DNA of 17,140 nt. Origin: an uncultured Bacilli bacterium. GTDB lineage: Bacteria > Bacillota_I > Bacilli_A > RF39 > UBA660. The DNA lies in the NCBI GenBank assembly GCA_910576985.1, contig CAJTLA010000030.1, forward strand, positions 1-17,140, given 5' to 3'. The position numbers and the translations under genes were made by a program. The notes under the pieces were generated by a model, which saw only the letters and a list, made by a program, of their open reading frames with translations, made no database searches and was not told the origin of the DNA. The first letter of the stretch is position 1. Each line of letters starts with the position of its first letter. Of this stretch, positions 8,667 to 14,441 are shown one piece after another.

Positions 8667-9965
8667 ATGGATAAAGTAACAAAAGTAATGAGTGTTAGTA
8701 TGATTACGAACACCTTTCTATCAATCATAAAAATAATTACTGGATTTTTGAGTAATAGTAGTGCCTTGATTGCAGACGGGATTCACCCTTTTAGTGATTT
8801 ATCAACAGATATGGTAGCAGTCATTGGGAATTACTTATCAAGAAAACCAGCAGATGAAAAGCATCCATATGGGCATGGGAAAATAGAATATATTACTAGT
8901 ATTATTATAAGTTTCGTGATTTTAATTCTTGGAATTTCTATTATTTATGGATCGATCAAAAAGGAAATCATCATACCTAGTATGATAGCAGCGATCATAA
9001 GCATGATTACGATTGTAGCAAAACTATTATTATCAAAATACATCATCAAAAAAGGAAAAGAATATCAAAGTAATATTTTATTAGCAAGTGGTTATGAAAG
9101 TAGCACAGATGTCATCAGCTCAATTGTTGTATTAATCTCTGTTGTATTAATGCAATTAGGACAAATCATTTCAATTTTTAGATACGCTGATATCATCGCA
9201 AGTATCTTAGTTGGATTACTGATTGTTCGAATCGGATTTGAAATTTTAAAAGAAAATATGAGCCATATTCTAGAAGAACAAGAAACAAACCCAACCTATT
9301 TAAAATTATTAAAAGAACTAATTTTAGAGACTGAGGATATTACACATGTAGATCATCTAATGGTATTAAAATATGGTTTTTATTATAAATTGATTGCAGA
9401 AGTGAGTGTTGATGCAGAAATTTCTGTCAAAAAAGCTCATGAATATATTCACCAAGCAGAAAATAGATTAAAAAAATTTGATCCTAAAATTATCTACGTC
9501 ACCATTCATATCAACCCATCAAAAGATTACCACTTAATAAAAGCAACGAAAAAAGATCTGAAGCAAATTAATCAATACCGCTTAGAAACGATAATAACAG
9601 AATCATCACCAAATGAAAAAGAACAAAATAGAATGATAAAATATATACAGAAAACATTAAAAGAACACATTTTAGATTATTACATGATTATCGTAGATAA
9701 CAAAAAAATAGGAACAGTAGGATATTATGAAATAGAACCAAATACTATTTTCATTGAAGAACTATTTATAGAAAAATCATATCGCCATCAGCAAATAGGA
9801 ACCTCAATTCTTCAAAAGATAAAAAAACAATACAAAAATCAAATGTTAATGTTATGGGTATACAAAAACAATTCAGTTGCGATTTCATTATATAGGCATT
9901 TAGGATTTAAACAAAAAGAAGAAACACAAGAACGAATCAAAATGACACTTGACAATACTTTTTAG
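8667..9965 (+). CDS. Cation diffusion facilitator transporter fused to a GNAT acetyltransferase domain
   Basis: The 432-residue protein has two parts in one uninterrupted frame. Residues 1-286 are a complete cation diffusion facilitator: six membrane segments, ADGIHPFSD with H40 and D44 in TM2, HPYGHGK (66-72), and a cytoplasmic ferredoxin-like domain (about 205-284). Such proteins export Zn, Mn, Fe or Co with protons. The TM5 metal site reads E144-x-x-x-D148 where His or Asp usually precedes the Asp, so the site is H-D/E-D. Residues 288-430 look like a GNAT N-acetyltransferase: acetyl-CoA loop RHQQIG (373-378), LWVYKNN (396-402) and LYRHLGF (408-414). The target is unknown. AGGA (8655-8658) lies eight bases before the ATG. 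The gene starts 25 bases after polA and is probably co-transcribed with it. The next promoter lies inside its 3' end. Confidence 0.85.
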   Translation: MDKVTKVMSVSMITNTFLSIIKIITGFLSNSSALIADGIHPFSDLSTDMVAVIGNYLSRKPADEKHPYGHGKIEYITSIIISFVILILGISIIYGSIKKEIIIPSMIAAIISMITIVAKLLLSKYIIKKGKEYQSNILLASGYESSTDVISSIVVLISVVLMQLGQIISIFRYADIIASILVGLLIVRIGFEILKENMSHILEEQETNPTYLKLLKELILETEDITHVDHLMVLKYGFYYKLIAEVSVDAEISVKKAHEYIHQAENRLKKFDPKIIYVTIHINPSKDYHLIKATKKDLKQINQYRLETIITESSPNEKEQNRMIKYIQKTLKEHILDYYMIIVDNKKIGTVGYYEIEPNTIFIEELFIEKSYRHQQIGTSILQKIKKQYKNQMLMLWVYKNNSVAISLYRHLGFKQKEETQERIKMTLDNTF

Positions 9966-9978
9966 AACATGCTAAAAT
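9949..9978 (+). promoter_or_regulatory. Promoter of the serS T-box leader
   Basis: A perfect -35 box TTGACA (9949-9954) is separated by 18 bases from TAAAAT (9973-9978). It overlaps the last codons of the upstream transporter gene. The predicted start near 9985 fits the beginning of T-box Stem I. Confidence 0.75.
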
Positions 9979-9990
9979 AAAAATAGAAAT

Positions 9991-10178
9991 CAAAGACGAA
10001 GAATAGTAATAATAAAATCTTTTATAGAGAATTCATGGTAGGTGGAAATGAATAAAGAGAATATTATGAATCTACTTCAGAGAGAAATGAAAACATTTCC
10101 GGTAATGCCGTTATCCAAATTAAGAAGACTTTTATTAGGATGGTACCGCATCAAATGCTCCTAATTGAGGTCTTTTTT
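9991..10178 (+). promoter_or_regulatory. Serine-specific T-box riboswitch (tRNA-Ser, specifier UCU)
   Basis: This leader senses uncharged tRNA-Ser and permits read-through into serS. In Stem I, GAAG (9998-10001) pairs with CTTC (10075-10078), ATAATA (10009-10014) with TATTAT (10062-10067), and ATTCAT (10031-10036) with ATGAAT (10048-10053) around a GGUGGAA loop. AGTA (10005-10008) faces GAA-TCT-A, so the specifier codon is UCU (10071-10073), a serine codon. Stem III is GAAATG/CATTTC (10084-10099). The T-box bulge sequence is GGATGGTACCGC (10138-10149), close to the canonical GGGTGGTACCGC. The competing terminator is listed separately. The specifier agrees with the synthetase gene that follows. 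Confidence 0.93.
10126..10178 (+). terminator. T-box regulated terminator
   Basis: Bases 10126-10140 pair with 10159-10173 over 15 positions with one T-T mismatch and two G-U pairs, followed by a run of Ts to 10178. The 5' arm contains part of the T-box motif, so this hairpin and the antiterminator are mutually exclusive. Confidence 0.88.
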
Positions 10179-10197
10179 ATTAGAAAGAGGGAAAAAT

Positions 10198-11436
10198 ATG
10201 TTAGACATTAAATTTTTAAAAGAAAACAAAGAATTAGTAAAAGAGAATTTAAAAAAGAAATTTCAAGAAGAAAAACTACCTTTCGTAGACGAAGTGAGTG
10301 AAAAATATGAGAAAAAAACTTCATTACAACAACAAATAGACAACTTGAGAAAAGAAAGAAACAGTACATCTGCAGAAATTGGATTACTTTTAAAAGAAGG
10401 AAAGAAAGAAGAAGCTGAAAAACAGAAGGCGAAAGTTGTAGAAATTAATAATACATTAGTAGATTTAGAAAAAGAGCAAACTACACTAGAAGAAGAAATC
10501 AAAAAAATTATGATGGTGATTCCACAAATGATTGATGATTCTGTTCCAGTTGGAAAAGACGACAGTGAAAATGTAGAAAATGAACGGTTTGGGGAACCAA
10601 TTGTTCCAGATTATGAAATACCACATCATGCTGATATATGTGCAAAGCTAAATGGAATTGACAAAGAAAGTGCAGGAAGAACTTCTGGAAATGGATTTTA
10701 CTATTTAATGGGTGATGTTGCGAGACTGCATTCAGCAATGCTTTCATATGCAAGAGACTTTATGATTGATAAAGGATTTATTTATTGTATCCCTCCATTT
10801 ATGATTCATAGTGATGTGGTAACTGGTGTTATGAGTTTCGCAGAAATGGATGCAATGATGTATAAAATTGAAGGCGAAGATTTATATTTAATTGGAACAA
10901 GTGAACACTCAATGATTGGAAAATTTAAAGACCAAATTGTAAAAGAAGAGGAATTACCAATTGCGATGACTTCATACTCACCTTGCTTTAGAAAGGAAGT
11001 TGGAGCTCATGGAATTGAAGAACGAGGATTATATCGAGTACACCAATTTGAAAAACAGGAAATGGTAGTTCTTTGTAAACCAGAAGAAGCAATGGATTGG
11101 TATCAGAAAATGTGGAATTTCACCGTAGAATTTTTCAGAAATTTAGACGTTCCTGTTAGAACATTAGAATGTTGTAGCGGAGATTTAGCAGACTTAAAAG
11201 TGAAATCTTGTGATGTAGAAGCTTGGAGCCCTAGACAGCAAAAATATTTTGAAGTAGGATCTTGTTCTACTTTAGGAGATGCTCAGTCAAGAAGATTAAG
11301 CATTAGAGCCAAAGGAGAAAATGGAAATTATTTGGTAGCAACATTAAATAATCCTGTAGTAGCCATATGCACTCAAATAGGAAATTGGTTGAAATCCTTG
11401 AATTCTCAAGCAAAATCGACTCTCATAAGTGCTTAA
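10198..11436 (+). CDS. serS: Seryl-tRNA synthetase, first copy, C-terminus frameshifted (probably inactive)
   Basis: This is a class II synthetase that would charge tRNA-Ser, read as 412 residues. The N-terminal coiled-coil arm (about 1-105), the serine-binding TSE motif and motif 2 (around SPCFRKEVGAHG) are present. It is about 80% identical by eye to the second copy, and nearly identical in the catalytic core. Identity stops at residue 389 (LNNPVVA). The last 23 in-frame residues (ICTQIGNWLKSLNS onward) match nothing in SerRS and replace motif 3 with its essential arginine. The missing part is found in another frame directly downstream. I start at ATG 10198 with GAGGG upstream; the in-frame TTG at 10165 lies inside the T-box terminator. 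The upstream T-box shows this was the regulated native gene. A sequencing or assembly error is possible but would have to involve about two or eight bases. Confidence 0.85.
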   Translation: MLDIKFLKENKELVKENLKKKFQEEKLPFVDEVSEKYEKKTSLQQQIDNLRKERNSTSAEIGLLLKEGKKEEAEKQKAKVVEINNTLVDLEKEQTTLEEEIKKIMMVIPQMIDDSVPVGKDDSENVENERFGEPIVPDYEIPHHADICAKLNGIDKESAGRTSGNGFYYLMGDVARLHSAMLSYARDFMIDKGFIYCIPPFMIHSDVVTGVMSFAEMDAMMYKIEGEDLYLIGTSEHSMIGKFKDQIVKEEELPIAMTSYSPCFRKEVGAHGIEERGLYRVHQFEKQEMVVLCKPEEAMDWYQKMWNFTVEFFRNLDVPVRTLECCSGDLADLKVKSCDVEAWSPRQQKYFEVGSCSTLGDAQSRRLSIRAKGENGNYLVATLNNPVVAICTQIGNWLKSLNSQAKSTLISA

Positions 11437-11504
11437 CAATTAACGAAAATAATGTTAAATTTTATCTAGAAAATGTGAAAGTTATTGTTGCTGTTTGTGT
11501 ATAA
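11365..11504 (+). pseudogene. serS: Out-of-frame C-terminal remnant of the first serS
   Basis: Frame zero (mod 3) from 11373 to a TAA at 11502-11504 reads SNRKLVEILE and continues to VKVIVAVCV. SNRKLVEILE aligns with SPRSLIAILE of the intact copy, including the motif 3 arginine (codon 11379-11381). Further on, INENNVKFYLENVKVI aligns loosely with IPEVLRPYMGGLEVI. Joining 389 in-frame residues to these 43 gives 432, against 429 in the intact copy. The alignment is explained by eight extra bases at 11365-11372 (ATATGCAC) or an equivalent +2 shift. The weaker match after the break suggests further drift under relaxed selection. Confidence 0.65.
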
Positions 11505-11551
11505 AGGCAATTACTAAAAATTCTCACAAATATACAAAAAAATGGTTGAGG

Positions 11552-11557
11552 TATAAT
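11552..11557 (+). promoter_or_regulatory. -10 box for the second serS
   Basis: A perfect TATAAT precedes the ATG at 11583 by 25 bases, and GGAAG (11571-11575) serves as ribosome binding site. No clear -35 box is seen. The 146-base gap after the first copy holds no T-box motif, no specifier stem and no terminator pair, so this copy is not under the serine T-box control of the first one unless transcription reads through. Confidence 0.45.
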
Positions 11558-11582
11558 ACTTAGTAAGAAAGGAAGATTGGAA

Positions 11583-12872
11583 ATGTTAGATATAAAATTT
11601 GTAAGGGAAAATAAGGACAAAGTAAAGGAAAATATTAAAAAGAAATTTCAAGATGAAAAATTACCTTTAGTAGATGAGGTAGTTGAATTAGATCAAAGAA
11701 TTAGAGAATTAAAATCAAATGGGGATACTTTAAGACAAGAAAGAAATGCTACAAGTGATGAAATTGGTGTTTTGTTTAGAGAAAAGAAAGTTGATGAAGC
11801 AAATGCTAAAAAACAACGAGTTGTAGAAATCAATGGTCAACTAGAAAGTATAGAAAAAGAAGAACAAGAATTATCAGAAACTTTAAAAAGCAAAATGATG
11901 ATTATTCCACAAATAATTGATGATAGTGTACCTATTGGAAAAGATGATAGCGAAAATGTAGAAATAGAAAAATATGGAGAACCATTTGTTCGTGATTATG
12001 AAATCCCATATCATGCTGATATATGTGAAGCATTAGGTGGTCTTGACAAAGATAGTGCAGGCAGAACAAGTGGTAATGGATTCTATTATTTAATTGGAGA
12101 TATTGCTAGATTACATGAAGCAACTATTGCTTATGCTAGAGATTTTATGATAAGTAAAGGATTTACTTATGCAATACCACCATTTATGATTCGTAGTGAT
12201 GTTGTAACTGGTGTTATGTCATTTGCAGAAATGGATGCTATGATGTATAAAATTGAAGGCGAAGATTTATACTTAATTGGAACAAGCGAACATAGTATGA
12301 TTGGTAAATTTAAAGGTCAAATAATAGATGAAAAAGAATTACCAATAGCTATGACAAGTTATTCTCCATGTTTTAGAAAAGAAGTTGGAGCTCATGGTCT
12401 TGAAGAAAGAGGATTATACAGAGTTCATCAATTTGAAAAACAAGAGATGGTAGTTCTATGTAAACCTGAAGATGCTATGGAATGGTATAACAAAATGTGG
12501 AGTTATACAGTAGAATTCTTTAGGAGTATGGGTTTATCTGTTAGAACTTTAGAATGTTGTAGTGGAGATTTAGCAGATTTAAAAGTAAAATCTTGTGATG
12601 TTGAAGCATGGAGTCCAAGACAACAAAAATATTTTGAAGTTGGTTCTTGTTCTACTTTAGGAGATGCTCAAGCAAGAAGATTGGGAATTAGAATGAAAAC
12701 TGAAAATGGTAATCAATACTTGGCAACACTTAACAACACAGTAATTGCCAGCCCACGCTCACTTATCGCAATTCTTGAACAGTGTTATCAAAGTGATGGC
12801 AGCGTAGTAATTCCAGAGGTTTTACGACCTTATATGGGTGGTTTAGAAGTTATTAAACCAAAACAAAAATAA
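11583..12872 (+). CDS. serS: Seryl-tRNA synthetase, second copy, intact
   Basis: This 429-residue cytoplasmic enzyme attaches serine to tRNA-Ser using ATP. The coiled-coil tRNA-binding arm spans about 28-105. Motif 1 lies around YAIPPFM (196-202), the serine-recognition TSE at 234-236, and motif 2 at SPCFRKEVGAHG (261-272) with RVHQFEKQE (280-288). Motif 3 (LATLNNTVIASPRSLIAILE, 380-399) keeps arginine 392. ATG 11583 is chosen over the in-frame TTG 11577 because GGAAG lies seven bases before it and the first copy also begins MLDIKF. GGT glycine codons are more frequent than in the upstream chromosomal genes, closer to the genes that follow. The last 50 codons (from about 12720) are unusually rich in C-ending codons (AAC, GCC, AGC, CGC, ATC, GGC). 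This is probably the working SerRS of this locus. Confidence 0.94.
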   Translation: MLDIKFVRENKDKVKENIKKKFQDEKLPLVDEVVELDQRIRELKSNGDTLRQERNATSDEIGVLFREKKVDEANAKKQRVVEINGQLESIEKEEQELSETLKSKMMIIPQIIDDSVPIGKDDSENVEIEKYGEPFVRDYEIPYHADICEALGGLDKDSAGRTSGNGFYYLIGDIARLHEATIAYARDFMISKGFTYAIPPFMIRSDVVTGVMSFAEMDAMMYKIEGEDLYLIGTSEHSMIGKFKGQIIDEKELPIAMTSYSPCFRKEVGAHGLEERGLYRVHQFEKQEMVVLCKPEDAMEWYNKMWSYTVEFFRSMGLSVRTLECCSGDLADLKVKSCDVEAWSPRQQKYFEVGSCSTLGDAQARRLGIRMKTENGNQYLATLNNTVIASPRSLIAILEQCYQSDGSVVIPEVLRPYMGGLEVIKPKQK

Positions 12873-12884
12873 TAAATAAAATCT

Positions 12885-12932
12885 ATTCCCTTTCACACTT
12901 ATTTATGATATAATTTAAGTGTGAAAGGGAAT
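12885..12932. promoter_or_regulatory. Perfect 17-bp inverted repeat over the abiE promoter (operator)
   Basis: ATTCCCTTTCACACTTA (12885-12901) is exactly mirrored at 12916-12932 around a 14-base centre that contains TATAAT (12909-12914). AbiEi antitoxins are known to bind inverted repeats in their own promoter and repress it, so this is most likely the autoregulatory operator. The left arm lies upstream of the expected transcript start, which favours a DNA site for the abiE promoter. Transcripts from serS would contain both arms followed by TTTT, so the same sequence may also end serS transcription. The right arm contains the AAAGGGAA ribosome binding site of the antitoxin gene. Confidence 0.8.
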
Positions 12933-12938
12933 TTTCGT

Positions 12939-13529
12939 ATGAGCAATGAACATAAAATTTTAGATTTATTTAAGACAAAAAAATATATTACAACAAAAGA
13001 AGTAGAGAATGTAGGAATTTCTAGAAGATTTTTAGGATTTTTAGTTGCAAAAAATAAAATCATTAGATTATCCAGAGGCATTTATACTTTGCCTAATGAA
13101 TTGGAGGATGATTATTTTATTATTGGTAATAAAAGTAAATATGCTATCTTTTCTAATCTGACTGCACTTTATTTTCACGGATTATGTGATAGAATTCCAG
13201 TAAAATATGATGTAACAGTTAAAAGTGGTTATAAAGGTTCATTACAAAAAAATGATAATATTAATTTATACTATGTTAAAAAAGAAAATTTTGAGTTAGG
13301 CTTAACTACTATTGAAACTAATTATGGCAATAACATAAGAGTGTATGATGTAGAAAGAAGTATTTGCGATATTATAAAAAATAAAAACAAATTAGATTTG
13401 GAATTATTTAATAAAGCAATTAGAAACTATTATTATAGTAAAAATAAAAATATAATTAGATTATATGACTATGCTGAAAAATTGGGCATATATGAAAAAG
13501 TAAGAAATACATTTGAGGTGTTAACATGA
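12939..13529 (+). CDS. abiEi: Type IV toxin-antitoxin AbiEi family antitoxin
   Basis: The 196-residue protein has an N-terminal winged-helix DNA-binding domain (about 5-55, ILDLFKTKKYITTKEVENVG through SRGIYTLPNE). The AbiEi-type domain follows (SNLTALYFHGLCDRIP near 72-87, then beta-rich VTVKSG and NINLYYVK). AbiEi neutralises the AbiEii toxin without a stable protein complex and represses the operon through promoter inverted repeats, which are present here. ATG 12939 is chosen because AAAGGGAA ends seven bases upstream; the in-frame GTG 12921 lies within the operator. It overlaps the toxin gene by four bases (ATGA), the standard arrangement of the pair. Confidence 0.88.
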   Translation: MSNEHKILDLFKTKKYITTKEVENVGISRRFLGFLVAKNKIIRLSRGIYTLPNELEDDYFIIGNKSKYAIFSNLTALYFHGLCDRIPVKYDVTVKSGYKGSLQKNDNINLYYVKKENFELGLTTIETNYGNNIRVYDVERSICDIIKNKNKLDLELFNKAIRNYYYSKNKNIIRLYDYAEKLGIYEKVRNTFEVLT

Positions 13530-14377
13530 TAACAAATAGAGAAAGTTTAAAGGCAAAATTGCGTAATTTATCAGATAAAACAAATATAGCATCGAATTAT
13601 TTACTACAAAGCTTTATGTTTGAAGGGTTGCTAAAAAGAATATCAATTTCTAAATATAGGGAAAAATTCATTATTAAAGGTGGCATGTTATTGACTTCAA
13701 TATTTGGGGTTAATTTACGTAGTACAATGGATTTAGATGCTACATTGAAGGGATTACCACTTAATATTGAAACAATTACAAGTATATTCAATGAATTAAT
13801 TAATATGAATATAGATGATAATATGACTTTTGAGATTATTGATATTAGAGAGATTAGAGAAGAAGATTTATATGGTGGGTATTGTATTAACTTAAAAGCA
13901 ACATTTGATAAATTATGGACACACCTTATGATTGATATAACAACTGGAGATATTATCACTTATAAAGAAACCGAATTTAAATATAGAACATTATTTGATG
14001 ATGAAATCATTAATATTTTGAGTTATAATTATGAGACAATAATTGCTGAAAAATTTGAATCGATTATTAGTAGGAATATAAATAATTCAAGAATGAAGGA
14101 TTATTATGATTTATATATGTTTACAAGTTTAAAATGGAATAGAATTAATAAATCTATTTTGCTTCAAGCAATAGTGAATACATGCAAAAATCGTAGAACT
14201 ATAGATTTTATTAATAATAGTAATAGTTATATAGAAATGATTACAAATGATGACAAATTAAAAAAATTATGGAAAAGTTATCAAGAAAAATATGAATATG
14301 CGAAAGAAATTACATTCGAAGACTGCATAAATGCAATTAAGATAATAAATGAAGTTATGATACCTATAGCTGTTTAA
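13526..14377 (+). CDS. abiEii: AbiEii/AbiGii family nucleotidyltransferase toxin
   Basis: This 283-residue toxin has the DNA polymerase beta-like nucleotidyltransferase fold (DUF1814). KGG at 51-53 and R65-x-T-x-D69-L-D71 make up the nucleotide- and metal-binding motif. EK (175-176) and RMKDYYDLY (189-197, with K191 and D192) are the conserved downstream motif. Family members halt growth during phage infection. The studied mycobacterial relative MenT3 adds pyrimidines to the 3' end of tRNAs, chiefly tRNA-Ser, blocking aminoacylation. Whether this protein has the same target is not known. The frame is intact and the catalytic residues are present, so the toxin is expected to be active and held by the overlapping antitoxin gene. 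Confidence 0.9.
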   Translation: MITNRESLKAKLRNLSDKTNIASNYLLQSFMFEGLLKRISISKYREKFIIKGGMLLTSIFGVNLRSTMDLDATLKGLPLNIETITSIFNELINMNIDDNMTFEIIDIREIREEDLYGGYCINLKATFDKLWTHLMIDITTGDIITYKETEFKYRTLFDDEIINILSYNYETIIAEKFESIISRNINNSRMKDYYDLYMFTSLKWNRINKSILLQAIVNTCKNRRTIDFINNSNSYIEMITNDDKLKKLWKSYQEKYEYAKEITFEDCINAIKIINEVMIPIAV

Positions 14378-14441
14378 GACTATGGATTAATTTGAGCTAT
14401 ATTTCAAAATTCAAACTAAGTTTGTGTAGTGGAGGTGAAAA

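Noticed and set aside
10165..10197. Earlier TTG start of the first serS
   Set aside because: It falls in the 3' arm and T-run of the T-box terminator; ATG 10198 has a ribosome binding site and matches the start of the second copy.
11365..11504. Frame in the serS tail as a separate small gene starting at ATG 11367
   Set aside because: There is no ribosome binding site before the ATG, and its sequence aligns with the SerRS C-terminus, so it is better explained as the frameshifted remainder of the first copy.
11437..11582. A second T-box or riboswitch before the intact serS
   Set aside because: The gap is only 146 bases, most of it remnant coding sequence, and there is no GGTACCGC-like motif or competing hairpin pair.
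13597..13959. A 120-codon open frame on the minus strand
   Set aside because: It is antisense to the abiEii gene, whose catalytic motifs are clear; there is no independent support for it.
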